In this document: positions 9,531 through 18,194 of the stretch, one piece after another
Numbering within the stretch: position 1 is the stretch's first letter
Layout of the letters: the number at the start of each line of letters is the position of its first letter
NCBI GenBank assembly: GCA_964608095.1
Contig: CAZSMK010000113.1
Span: 1 to 64,000 of the forward strand
Origin: CAZSMK01 sp964608095
GTDB taxonomy: Bacteria > Sumerlaeota > Sumerlaeia > MWCT01 > JAGHBZ01
Direction of reading: 5' to 3'
Length of the DNA stretch: 64,000 bases
Position numbers and translations under genes: made by a program
Notes under the pieces: generated by a model
The model's database searches: none
What the model was told of the DNA's origin: nothing
The model's input: the letters and a program-made list of their open reading frames with translations, nothing else

Positions 9531-10694
9531 ATGATGAAAAAGTTTTCTTGTTATATGACATTTTCGACTGTGCTGTTTTTGCTTATGGCAGTTGCATGTT
9601 CGATGATAACTTCCCCCGCTATTGAGCCAGTGTCGGGAGAACGCGTCAGGACTCCAGCAATTGACCGGAAATATCGAATCGAACCTGCAGATTTCGAGTC
9701 CCTCGCTCAAGGGGAATGGATATCGCCTCTTGTTCAATCCGAAATGCTGTTTGATGAACTTGTCTACTACTGGAATGCGCGTCTCGATTGGGGAGAGGGA
9801 TTTCGGCTCTATTTGCAGGTAGGTTTTGATTCCGGAGAGTTTTCGCCATGGTTATATGCTGGATTCTGGGGGAAAGTAAAACCCTACGAAGGAAAACGCG
9901 AAAATATACGATTCGAGAACGGTGTGTTGAAACAGGACTGGCTCTTTCTCGATACTGACGCGGAAAGTTTTCGGTTCAAAATAGTTGATGAGGGAGTTAG
10001 GGCGTTAAAGAATTTACCGTCGCTTGGTATCATTACGACCGATAACTCGCCTCCACCGGAACTTGTTTCCGCGTCACAGAGTAACAATGGTAAAGAGGAT
10101 GCGACAACCATTGTTCTGGATATACCTTTAAATAAACAAGAGGACATACACGGAAACAGAATGCCGCAACGTTGCCAATCAGCCGCGCTTGCTTCAGCGC
10201 TTGAATATTTCGGTGCCAAAGTGCCACTCGAGAATATAGTGTGCTATACCACTGACCCTGAATACCGTTCTTTCGGTATCTGGCCCAGAACCATAAATGC
10301 CGCGTATGAACACGGTTTCGATGCGTACCTTGATCGATTCCGCGATTGGGATTACGTCGTAAAGACCCTGAAGGAGAACAAGGTTATTCTCTGTTCAATC
10401 GTCATGCCGGCTGACGATAGTTATATTGCTCCCCCTTACAAAAGTATCGGCGGGCATATTGTTGCGCTCAATGGTGTGACCGCTGACGGCAGGGTTATTG
10501 TTACTGATTCCGCCGCCATGGTGGGAGATGACGGCTATTGTCTTCAATGGCTTCGCGAGGATTTTGAAAAGGTCTGGATGCGCAATAAGGGCGGGATAGG
10601 TATGGTAATCTGTCCTCCACCCGGAGCAACGCCTCGCTTTGTTGAACAAATTGAACCATTCCGCCGGAAACGTCAAAAAAGCGAAAAGCAATAA
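9531..10694 (+). CDS. C39-type cysteine peptidase-like lipoprotein
   Basis: A 387-residue lipoprotein: the N-terminal hydrophobic segment ends in a lipobox (AVAC-S). The first 150 residues form a beta-rich region with many Trp/Tyr residues. The C-terminal part (about 205-345) matches the peptidase C39-like family 2 fold: catalytic Cys in PQRCQSAAL, His in GGHIVALNG and Asp in VIVTDSAA. These proteins are envelope peptidases or peptidase-like binders; substrates are rarely known. I chose the ATG at 9531 because GAAAGGA (9514-9520) is best spaced to it; a GTG at 9525 and an ATG at 9534 also fit. The gene is divergent from the discoidin protein and may share its control region. Confidence 0.75.
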   Translation: MMKKFSCYMTFSTVLFLLMAVACSMITSPAIEPVSGERVRTPAIDRKYRIEPADFESLAQGEWISPLVQSEMLFDELVYYWNARLDWGEGFRLYLQVGFDSGEFSPWLYAGFWGKVKPYEGKRENIRFENGVLKQDWLFLDTDAESFRFKIVDEGVRALKNLPSLGIITTDNSPPPELVSASQSNNGKEDATTIVLDIPLNKQEDIHGNRMPQRCQSAALASALEYFGAKVPLENIVCYTTDPEYRSFGIWPRTINAAYEHGFDAYLDRFRDWDYVVKTLKENKVILCSIVMPADDSYIAPPYKSIGGHIVALNGVTADGRVIVTDSAAMVGDDGYCLQWLREDFEKVWMRNKGGIGMVICPPPGATPRFVEQIEPFRRKRQKSEKQ

Positions 10695-10832
10695 ACAATA
10701 CCATTATCCCTTCCATTTCCCATTGTTCGAATCAACATCCCTTTTATGTAGACTTATCCTATAGACTTTCCCTACAAATGGATTTTCATAAGGCAAGTAT
10801 TCATAGGAAAAGTTCGGTTAGGAGATTTTTCG

Positions 10833-12287
10833 GTGAGCCTGGTCAAAAAATACTTACCTTCTTTTCATGATCTCATGACCCGTTTTTTTATAGGAACGGG
10901 AAGGAGAATAACTCTTAGTACGCCTGTGAGGGATGGAATGGTGGTGGCGAATGTAGAAGCGATGTACGCCACGATTTACTTTATCCTGGTTTCGGGTGCG
11001 TTTCTAACCGGCGCGGTGCTTTATATCGGGTTTAATGACCTGCACATCGGTATTCTTGGCGCAATCCCTGCATTTGCAACCATACCGGGTCTGGTGGGCG
11101 CTTATCTTGCGGAATCACTTCGGTCACGGAAAAAAGTGATTGTTCCATCCGTCATTATCGGACGCTCTCTCTGGATTGTCCTGATATTGTTAATAGTGAT
11201 GCGGCTTAACGCCAGTGCGAAGATATGGCTTTTCCTCTCTATCTATCTCGTTGCATCTATGCTGAATGGAATGGCTGGCACTGCATGGCAGGGCTGGATG
11301 AGTGACCTTGTCCCGGAACAGATTCGCGGGCGCTTCTTCGGCAGGCGTAATCGGGTCCTCAATTTCGCTTCTATCCTTACCTTGTTAGGCGGAGGTTGTC
11401 TGCTTGACTGGTTTAAAGACAGTGGTAAAGAGGGCGCAGGGTATGTGGTGATATTCGGGATTGGAGTATTATTCGCGGCTTTTTCCTCCATTGCCCTCAA
11501 GAAGCAATACGAACCGCCCCTCCATCCATTGGCTTCTACCGGTTTCTGGAAGAACCTTGTTAGACCTTTTAAAGACCGGCATTACATGCAGGTAGTTCGG
11601 GCGTTTGCTGCATTTAATTTCTCGATTGGCTTGAGTGCGGCTTTTTTTTCAGCCTATATGCTTAAACATCTTGAACTTTCATATTTTGAAATCAGCATGT
11701 TCACCATTCTCAGCCTTTTCATTGGCATGTTTTTTAATCCATTCTGGGGATACATGATGGACAAGGTCGGTCTAAAACCCGTGCTTCTCTTCAATCTTGC
11801 CATTATCGCTGTTATACCCATTGTCTGGACACTATCGCTGAGTTTCGGTATCGGGCTCGTCTGGCTGGTCTGGCTATTGGTTGGCATCGGGTGGAGCGGG
11901 TACAACATCGCCGCATTCAATTTGCCCTTCGCGCTCTCTCCCAAAGACGGCAGGACATACTATCTCGGAGTGCTGAGCATCATTAACGGTGTAATATTCT
12001 TTTGTGCCTCGATTCTCGCCGGCGTGTTTGCTCAACGGTTTCAAAATCTCGATATTCATATCGGGCCATTCCACGTTATTAATTATCACCTCCTTTTTGT
12101 CGCCTCAGCGACCGGTCGGTTTCTTTCCGGATTCTTATTCCGTAGAGTCAGGGATGTGAAGAGCAAAGGAATGCTTTATATGATTCAATACACCAGCAGT
12201 GTCGTATATACGAAATTAATCACTGCCAGAAAGATAGTGCTCTTTCCGCTGAAGAACAAGACCGCTACGTCGCGGAATAATACATAA
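10833..12287 (+). CDS. MFS-family membrane transporter
   Basis: A 484-residue polytopic protein with about 12 membrane segments and a long loop in the middle, typical of the major facilitator superfamily. After the fourth segment lies the charged stretch VPEQIRGRFFGRR, which matches the loop motif of MFS exporters that resemble sugar or drug transporters. It starts with GTG, preceded by TAGGAG. The substrate is unknown; the surrounding secreted glycosidases suggest uptake of released sugars, but nothing in the protein proves direction or cargo. The last 40 residues are a basic cytoplasmic tail. Confidence 0.75.
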   Translation: MSLVKKYLPSFHDLMTRFFIGTGRRITLSTPVRDGMVVANVEAMYATIYFILVSGAFLTGAVLYIGFNDLHIGILGAIPAFATIPGLVGAYLAESLRSRKKVIVPSVIIGRSLWIVLILLIVMRLNASAKIWLFLSIYLVASMLNGMAGTAWQGWMSDLVPEQIRGRFFGRRNRVLNFASILTLLGGGCLLDWFKDSGKEGAGYVVIFGIGVLFAAFSSIALKKQYEPPLHPLASTGFWKNLVRPFKDRHYMQVVRAFAAFNFSIGLSAAFFSAYMLKHLELSYFEISMFTILSLFIGMFFNPFWGYMMDKVGLKPVLLFNLAIIAVIPIVWTLSLSFGIGLVWLVWLLVGIGWSGYNIAAFNLPFALSPKDGRTYYLGVLSIINGVIFFCASILAGVFAQRFQNLDIHIGPFHVINYHLLFVASATGRFLSGFLFRRVRDVKSKGMLYMIQYTSSVVYTKLITARKIVLFPLKNKTATSRNNT

Positions 12288-12498
12288 CTATCGACAACGT
12301 TTTAACAGCCCATAGTCTCTGTCTATGGTTAGATTAGTATTTTCAAAGGGGAACAGAGGTTTCTTATTTCCCGTAAACGGCGACGCATTCTCTTCGGAAA
12401 AATCTCCTGAAGAAGGAACGGTATATTTTCCTCCGAAACAATACATGTTTGATTTTTAACCATCTTTAACACATTATAAGAAGATTATATCATCGATT

Positions 12499-14961
12499 AT
12501 GCAATCAATGAGAAATGCAAAAAAACAGAATCAGAATCACCGGAGTAAACACAACTTCTTAAAACGCTATATACTCTGCATCCTATTGATATGCGCCGGG
12601 ATTTTAGTTCATCGTATTGTTTTTATATTGAGGGGGCATGTTGAGATTACAAGTGACGAAGCTATTGTCGGATTGATGGCCCGTCACATTCAGCAAGGCG
12701 ATATCCCCCTCTTCTACTGGGGACAGACTTATCAAGGTACCCTTCAAAGCATTATTGCTTCCCTTTTCATGCGTCTGCCGTTTCCCGAATTGTGGATGCT
12801 CAGGATATCGCTCCTATCCACGTATATTTTGTTCGTCGTTTTGTGGATTCTTTTAATTAAGCGATTATATGGATGGAAAGTAAGTCTTGTTACAGGATTC
12901 CTTTTAGCCTTTTCCCCGCACTTTGTGACCTACTGGGGAGTATACGCCAATGGCGGCTATAACGAGGTCTTATGGTTGGGCACACTTATTCTGCTCATTA
13001 GTCTGAAGCTTGCGTACGACAAACCTGAAGTAAGGTGGTTGATATTATTGGCATTTATATCCGGAGTGGGATGGTGGACCAAGCAAATGATTCTACCTTA
13101 TTTGTTGACATCAATCCTGATACTTATTTTTTCAAAAAGCAGCAGGCACTTTTTTCTTTATGTAAAGAAGGAATTTACGCCCATACAAAATCGTTTTTTC
13201 TTTTCGGTTACAATTTTTTATGCCTTTTTTATTTTTCTTATCATATCGCTTCTGGCAATAAGGCCGGATATCCACATGGCAGAAGAGATTAAGGGAAGTG
13301 TTTTCGCATTAGGCTTATTTTATGTATTCTGCATGATATTTTTACGTCCGGTCAGAGCATATATTAACCGGCAAAGCCTGTATCTATTGTTTTTTATGTT
13401 TGGATGTTTTCCGGTTGTGTATATCAACTGGATAGCGGGGCGGCAACTTTATAGCGGTACGCTCAGCCGTTTTCCTCAGGAAACCTTCATGATATTAAAA
13501 AACATTATAACCACGGGATTGCCGGTTTTATTTGCTATGTACCAGGACTGGCGTCAAACGTATTCGAACTTGCCGATTATGATTCGGGCATTACCGGCTT
13601 TGATATTTCTTGTCTCCCTTCTGTATATAGTAATGGATTGCATCAAGCGAGCGCTTGCAAGGAACAAACAACAACAAGCCGGAAACCTTTTTTCGGCACA
13701 CCTCATCTTATTATTCCTGTTTTTTTCTCAGATTATAATTGTAACCTTCATCAAAGAAGGTGAGTTTATGTATCAACCAAGATATATTTGGGGACTCTAT
13801 CCGGTTGTGTGTGCTTTTCTTGGATACGCTCTTTTTAAAATTCACCCGTATGTTCGTTATTCACTTTTACCCGTTGTCTTTATCCTTTTTGCACTCAACA
13901 CATTTAACAGTTCACGCACTCAAATTAATCCCCGGACACTCTTTACCAGATGCGACGAAGAGCTGGTTGAAAAACTGGAAGAAAAGGATATTAGATTGGT
14001 TTATTGCGGTTATGCTGATAGAGAAGGTGGATACTGGGTTGCATACAAACTTACTTTTATCGCTCGAGAGAACATACATTTTTTGCCGCATAAAGATTTT
14101 TATCCATACCGTGCGTACTATGATCACCTCACCAAATTCACTTCCGATAATTCATTTTTCTTATTAGGGTTAGACGGGAGGATATTGGAGTTACTTAAAA
14201 AGAATCTTAATGAATTAAAAATGATTGCTTTCGTCTCACCCCATCGCGTATTCAAGACATCCGATGTCCAAACTTTACTATCATTTCCCATTTTGAATGA
14301 AGAGAATCTGCATGAATATTTGTATAAACAGCTACTGATAGCACAAGTCCGCGGCGAGATATCCACTCTTGATAGAGAGGATATTCTGTCAAAACTCGAT
14401 TCCCTGGAGCCATCGGTTGATATCTATATGAATGCGGCGAAAATATATATTGGTGAGGGCGAATTTGCGAAAGCTATTTCCATTCTGCAAGATGGCTTTA
14501 AATCCTATCCTTCAGACAGTTCGCTTAAATATTGGTTGAATCAAATACTATTGAGTTACACAACTTCTGAAATTCCTTTTGATGATTTGCTCTCTACAGA
14601 TGTAGAAAGTGCGGAATATTGGCTTATTGTCGCAGAACATTGTAATCGTGCCTCTCGCTTTAGTGAGGCGAAACGGCTTATGGAGAGCGTTATCGATGAC
14701 GTTTCAGATTCTGCATGGGCACATTTTCAATATGGAATGTCTTTGTATAATCTGGCTCATTATGAGGAAGCAGAAGATTCTTTCTCCAAAGCCGTTGAGA
14801 TTTCACCGGATTATCCTGCATATTCTCTTTTCTTATCAAAAAGTCTTTTTGCACAGGGAAAGAAAGAGGAATCCCTGAAAATCATTAACGGTATTCTTGA
14901 AAAACACCCCGGGGATCCCGATTTAGTAAACCTGCGCGACACTATCCTCAGAGGATATTGA
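12499..14961 (+). CDS. GT-C (PMT/ArnT-like) glycosyltransferase with C-terminal TPR domain
   Basis: An 820-residue protein. The N-terminal 490 residues hold about 11 to 12 membrane segments. The first outside loop contains TSDEAIVGLMARHI, placed like the acidic catalytic pair of GT-C transferases that use polyprenyl-phosphate sugars. After a soluble stretch (about 490-610), the last 200 residues are tetratricopeptide repeats (such as AHFQYGMSLYNLAHYEEAEDSF split over two helices). Fusion of a GT-C enzyme with TPRs suggests docking onto a partner. No good Shine-Dalgarno site precedes ATG 12499 or the alternative ATG at 12508. A decayed copy of part of the TPR coding region lies at 16676-16812. 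Confidence 0.7.
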   Translation: MQSMRNAKKQNQNHRSKHNFLKRYILCILLICAGILVHRIVFILRGHVEITSDEAIVGLMARHIQQGDIPLFYWGQTYQGTLQSIIASLFMRLPFPELWMLRISLLSTYILFVVLWILLIKRLYGWKVSLVTGFLLAFSPHFVTYWGVYANGGYNEVLWLGTLILLISLKLAYDKPEVRWLILLAFISGVGWWTKQMILPYLLTSILILIFSKSSRHFFLYVKKEFTPIQNRFFFSVTIFYAFFIFLIISLLAIRPDIHMAEEIKGSVFALGLFYVFCMIFLRPVRAYINRQSLYLLFFMFGCFPVVYINWIAGRQLYSGTLSRFPQETFMILKNIITTGLPVLFAMYQDWRQTYSNLPIMIRALPALIFLVSLLYIVMDCIKRALARNKQQQAGNLFSAHLILLFLFFSQIIIVTFIKEGEFMYQPRYIWGLYPVVCAFLGYALFKIHPYVRYSLLPVVFILFALNTFNSSRTQINPRTLFTRCDEELVEKLEEKDIRLVYCGYADREGGYWVAYKLTFIARENIHFLPHKDFYPYRAYYDHLTKFTSDNSFFLLGLDGRILELLKKNLNELKMIAFVSPHRVFKTSDVQTLLSFPILNEENLHEYLYKQLLIAQVRGEISTLDREDILSKLDSLEPSVDIYMNAAKIYIGEGEFAKAISILQDGFKSYPSDSSLKYWLNQILLSYTTSEIPFDDLLSTDVESAEYWLIVAEHCNRASRFSEAKRLMESVIDDVSDSAWAHFQYGMSLYNLAHYEEAEDSFSKAVEISPDYPAYSLFLSKSLFAQGKKEESLKIINGILEKHPGDPDLVNLRDTILRGY

Positions 14962-15005
14962 ACTCACACCAACAGGATCGCTAATCCCTTAGATTTAGAG
15001 AATTA

Positions 15006-15191
15006 TCATTTGTGAACAACGGTTACTCGCGGTTTCCTGAACAGTCCCGCCAGGAGAAATACAATAAAGAGAACCACGAAAATAAAGAAAAGGATTTTAG
15101 CGATGCCAGCTGCGGCGGCGGCGATTCCTGTAAATCCGAGAAGCGCGGCTATGATGGCAATTATGAAAAACACTATAGCCCAATATAACAT
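15006..15191 (-). CDS. DUF1328 small membrane protein
   Basis: A 61-residue protein with two hydrophobic segments separated by an Ala/Gly-rich turn ([13 protein letters not shown]), typical of the DUF1328/YtjA family of small inner-membrane proteins. Function is unknown in all members. I place the start at 15191, where GGAGG lies 7 nt upstream, rather than at an upstream ATG that adds ten polar residues. It follows the gap gene on the same strand after 61 nt and may be cotranscribed with it. Confidence 0.8.
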   Translation of the reverse strand: MLYWAIVFFIIAIIAALLGFTGIAAAAAGIAKILFFIFVVLFIVFLLAGLFRKPRVTVVHK

Positions 15192-15252
15192 TATATACCT
15201 CCATAAAAGATTATTCTGCATCCTTTGTTACTATGGGAAGCTTTTTGTCTTT

Positions 15253-16260
15253 TTATCCCTTCTGATTTATAAAGTGTGCAAGATCAACAATGCGACGACT
15301 GTAACCCCATTCGTTATCGTACCATGCAAAGACTTTGACAGTAGTTTCATTAAGTACCCTGGTTGATTGCGCGTCAACGAGGGCTGAGTACTCAGAGCCG
15401 ATTATGTCGGCGGAGACCAATTCTTCTTCCGTGATTCCGAGAATTCCCTTCAACCTTTCACTCTCCGCTGCCTTGCGAAAAGCATCATTGACGGTTTCCA
15501 CTGTAACTTTTTCCCGCAGTTGTGCTACGAAATCAATGATCGAACCTGCTCCTATTGGTACCCTCATTGCTAATCCATCCATCTTTCCTTCCAGTTGAGG
15601 GAGGACTTTAGTGGTCGCGGTTGCAGCGCCTGTAGTTGTGGGTACAATCGAGAGTGCGGCTGCGCGACCACGACGCCATTTCTTGCTCGGCGCGTCAACT
15701 ACCGTTTGTGAACTGGTATAGGCATGCACCGTGGTGAGAAAACCCGCCTCGATACCGAAATTCTGATCAAGCACCATTGCGACAGGTGCGAGGCAATTTG
15801 TGGTACATGATGCGTTGGATATAACTGTGTGGTTCCCAAGATCGATCTTTTCTTCGTTAACACCGAGGCAGACTGTGATGTCGGCGTCTTTACCGGGTGC
15901 AGTAAGCAGGACAACTTTTGCTCCTGCGTCGAGATGTTTGGCTGCATCCGCTCGCCTGGTAAAAATTCCCGTAGCCTCGATTACGATATCCACGTCTAAC
16001 GATTTCCAGGGCAGTTCTGCAGGATTCTTTATACTCGTAAACTTTATCTCTTTATCATTCCAGTAGAGTTTATCGTCCTCAGATTTAATCGAGGCACATG
16101 GTTCAGCCTGAACCGAATCGTGTTTGAGAAGATATGTTAGGTTATCCAGCGGGGCTATGTCATTAATGGCAGCAACTTCGAGGTTGCCGGCTTCCATAAG
16201 TTGCCTGAATACAAGGCGCCCGATTCTGCCGAATCCGTTGATTCCAATTTTCCCATTCAT
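15253..16260 (-). CDS. Glyceraldehyde-3-phosphate dehydrogenase, first copy
   Basis: A 335-residue type I GAPDH, which oxidises glyceraldehyde 3-phosphate to 1,3-bisphosphoglycerate with NAD(P) and phosphate. The NAD-binding start INGFGRIGR, the catalytic Cys in [12 protein letters not shown] and the WYDNEWGYS C-terminal signature are all present. AAAGGAG precedes the start. It sits between a dodecin-like gene upstream and a DUF1328 gene downstream, all on the minus strand. A second full gap gene lies at 28034-29044 with tpiA and pfkA. One may serve glycolysis and the other gluconeogenesis, but the coenzyme preference cannot be read safely from the sequence. Confidence 0.95.
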   Translation of the reverse strand: MNGKIGINGFGRIGRLVFRQLMEAGNLEVAAINDIAPLDNLTYLLKHDSVQAEPCASIKSEDDKLYWNDKEIKFTSIKNPAELPWKSLDVDIVIEATGIFTRRADAAKHLDAGAKVVLLTAPGKDADITVCLGVNEEKIDLGNHTVISNASCTTNCLAPVAMVLDQNFGIEAGFLTTVHAYTSSQTVVDAPSKKWRRGRAAALSIVPTTTGAATATTKVLPQLEGKMDGLAMRVPIGAGSIIDFVAQLREKVTVETVNDAFRKAAESERLKGILGITEEELVSADIIGSEYSALVDAQSTRVLNETTVKVFAWYDNEWGYSRRIVDLAHFINQKG

Positions 16261-16301
16261 GCATGTATACTCCTTTCATTCTTTTGATGGGGTGGGTGAG
16301 C

Positions 16302-16514
16302 TTATTCTTTCTCTTCTTCCACTAAAAAAGAGATCTTTGCATTAAGCCGGTATTCTACGATCTTGTTATCTTCTACAATCGCCTGAAACTCGCGAATATA
16401 GATAGATTTAATGTTGCGAACCGTTTTTGACGCTTCTATAAGGGCTTGCTTGGCTGCATCTTCCCAGCTCTCTTTCGATTGAGCAAGGACTTCTATTACT
16501 TTTACCAACGACAT
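16302..16514 (-). CDS. Dodecin-like small protein
   Basis: A 70-residue protein with the dodecin beta-alpha-beta-beta pattern: MSLVKVIEV, the helix SWEDAAKQALIEASKTV, then two long strands. Dodecins form hollow dodecamers that bind flavins. The Trp that stacks on the flavin in characterised dodecins appears to be replaced here (NIKSIYIREFQ), so flavin binding is uncertain; many bacterial relatives share this change. GAAAGGGG precedes the start. It lies 41 nt upstream of gap on the same strand. Confidence 0.8.
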   Translation of the reverse strand: MSLVKVIEVLAQSKESWEDAAKQALIEASKTVRNIKSIYIREFQAIVEDNKIVEYRLNAKISFLVEEEKE

Positions 16515-16675
16515 ATTATTTTTCCCCTTTCTTTGATGATATGTTCAGGTTTCTTTCCATTGAAGAAGAAAAAACGTTTTACTTCAATCGGCTGGTTCTA
16601 CTTTTTTTTGACTTTATTCCACAATGAAATTGCTGTTGATTTTCTCGAATAAGAGGGCATTGCTCCCTGGCTCTA

Positions 16676-16812
16676 TACAAAATCTTGTATAGGTTACATA
16701 TCCGAAAATTCACCCTGACGACCTGCTCTCTACAGATATAGAAAGTGCGGAATATTGGCTTATTGTCGCAGAACATTGTAATCATGCCTTTCGCTTTCGT
16801 GAGCCGAAACGG
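16676..16812 (+). pseudogene. Decayed fragment of the GT-C/TPR gene
   Basis: Positions 16720-16812 align without gaps to 14584-14676 inside the TPR part of the 820-residue GT-C protein: 86 of 93 bases are identical by my count. Weaker similarity continues leftward to about 16676 with at least one single-base indel that breaks the frame. No open frame continues on either side, so this is a remnant of a duplicated or paralogous gene about 2.1 kb downstream of the intact one. The rest of 16515-16989 shows no gene. Confidence 0.8.
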
Positions 16813-16989
16813 GTTCCGTATCGCCTTCTTCTCTATTGTTAGATACACATTGCAACTGTTAACTAAAGATACCTATATTGCTTTTAAATTGATACAGGTT
16901 TTAACAATTATGCAGAGAAAATTCGATTGGTAAAAAGGGAGAAATGCAGGCAGGAGGCGAAAATGCAAATGAACTAAAGGCAAAGAAGA

Positions 16990-17066
16990 TGGTGGAGCAG
17001 ATGGGATTCGAACCCACGACCTCCGCCTTGCAAGGGCGGCGTTCTCCCAAACTGAACTACTGCCCC
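16990..17066 (-). tRNA. tRNA-Ala (anticodon TGC), CCA encoded
   Basis: Read on the minus strand, the sequence folds into a standard cloverleaf: acceptor GGGGCAG/CTGCTCC, D arm GTTC/GAAC, anticodon arm CCGCC-CTTGCAA-GGCGG, T arm GTGGG-TTCGAAT-CCCAT and an encoded CCA end. The anticodon is TGC (alanine). The third acceptor pair is G-T (G3-U70 in RNA), the identity element of tRNA-Ala. Confidence 0.97.
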
Positions 17067-17081
17067 ACCAGAACAATGTAA

Positions 17082-17112
17082 ATTATAGTATACGTTAATA
17101 TGTCAGGTACAA
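17082..17112 (-). promoter_or_regulatory. Putative promoter of tRNA-Ala
   Basis: On the minus strand a perfect TATAAT (17082-17087) lies about 15 nt before the tRNA 5' end, with TTGTAC 19 nt further upstream. An overlapping TATACT with TTGCTT at 18-nt spacing is an alternative. Confidence 0.4.
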
Positions 17113-17209
17113 GCAAGGGAAAAGACACACGGTATCTGTGCGACGTATTTGCTCTTCAGCCCTCTAATAACGTTGTGGCTTCACACCTGTAATCCATACT
17201 ATTCCGTGG

Positions 17210-17239
17210 TTGAACTGCAGTAGGGGAGTGGGGTATACT
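17210..17239 (+). promoter_or_regulatory. Sigma70-like promoter of the IPT-domain gene
   Basis: TTGAAC (17210-17215) and TATACT (17234-17239) are separated by 18 nt and point at the gene starting at 17298. The predicted transcript start near 17246 leaves a leader of about 50 nt. Confidence 0.55.
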
Positions 17240-17297
17240 TTATATAGACGAGCATAAGGTGATGAAAAGAAAATTCGCGGTAGGTGAGATATCAACA

Positions 17298-18164
17298 ATG
17301 AACAAGGCTTTACATAGTGCCGTGATTTTCTGTGTCGTGTGTATAGCAGTCATGGCAGCGAATGCTAAACCTCCCTCGGTCAATAAGTCGAAGCAGATTA
17401 CGGAATATGAGCTTCAAACCCTTGCCGAGGGTGAAGATCGGGTGCGTATCGATACGACTTATTATACGACAATTGAGAACCTCGACGACCTGCCGGTGTC
17501 AAACCTTGAGAACGATTTTGATTTTATCAATTATGGTGGCGGCGCCGTAGTTGTCAACCCACGGACAGCCATGGTCGAATCCGAACGCGTCGACCTGCTC
17601 GAACCGCCCAATATCTGGTACGGTCCTTATGTTACCTTCGATCCGAATAGAATCAGCGATGCGACCGAGGATTACGATGAGGGCTCGTTGCTGGACTTCT
17701 GGGGTAATCCCTACTACTTTTTTACTCCTCTTGGTCTGGTCAAGCCCCGGACTGAGAGTATCTCGCTGGAACTTTACGGCGATTATTTTGACCGGTATGC
17801 TATTGTCAGTCTTGGACCGGATGGAAAGAAAAGCAGTGACGACATCATACGCTTGTTTGGCGGTGCGCCGACGGAACTTGTCATATCTTCACTCAATCCT
17901 TCCACTGTTCAGCACGGTGATGAGGTAACCGTAAGGGGATACAATTTCGGAGAAGAACAAGGCGGTAGCCAGGTGGTTCTCAATGATTTTGCCATACCTA
18001 CCATTCTTTCCTGGTCAGACAGGGAGGTGCGGTTTCAAGTTCCTCATGATTTAACAAGCGGAGCATTAAAAATCTGTAAAGGAGCCGGTGAAAGCAATTC
18101 ATTGCATCTTGAAATAACAGGTACTCCCACCGGCTTGATTTCAGATTGGGAACTGTATTATTGA
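17298..18164 (+). CDS. Secreted protein with GspG-like C-terminal motif and IPT/TIG domain
   Basis: A 288-residue protein with a signal peptide (about 1-23, ending ANA). The middle (about 140-195) contains LLDFWGNPYYF and, later, YAIVSLGPDGKKSSDD, closely recalling the calcium-binding C-terminal region of type II secretion major pseudopilins (GspG). The last 85 residues form an IPT/TIG immunoglobulin-like domain (ISSLNPSTVQHGDEVTVRGYNF). It lacks the pilin N-terminal helix and cleavage site, so it is not a pseudopilin itself. I chose the ATG at 17298 because TAGGTGAG lies 9 nt upstream; longer forms from 17259 or 17262 would bury the signal peptide. The role is unknown. Confidence 0.7.
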   Translation: MNKALHSAVIFCVVCIAVMAANAKPPSVNKSKQITEYELQTLAEGEDRVRIDTTYYTTIENLDDLPVSNLENDFDFINYGGGAVVVNPRTAMVESERVDLLEPPNIWYGPYVTFDPNRISDATEDYDEGSLLDFWGNPYYFFTPLGLVKPRTESISLELYGDYFDRYAIVSLGPDGKKSSDDIIRLFGGAPTELVISSLNPSTVQHGDEVTVRGYNFGEEQGGSQVVLNDFAIPTILSWSDREVRFQVPHDLTSGALKICKGAGESNSLHLEITGTPTGLISDWELYY

Positions 18165-18194
18165 TTCGGCAAACACCCGATTATGTCGCCTGCA

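Noticed and set aside
12310..12328. Terminator after the MFS gene (CCATAG/CTATGG hairpin)
   Set aside because: Only six weak pairs and no T-run follow; too little to call.
16579..16848. Leftward 89-codon open frame upstream of dodecin
   Set aside because: It is antisense to the decayed GT-C/TPR fragment and has no start site or domain.
17262..17297. Longer N-terminus for the IPT-domain protein
   Set aside because: It would place 12 to 13 charged residues before a clear signal peptide; the ATG at 17298 has a better ribosome-binding site.
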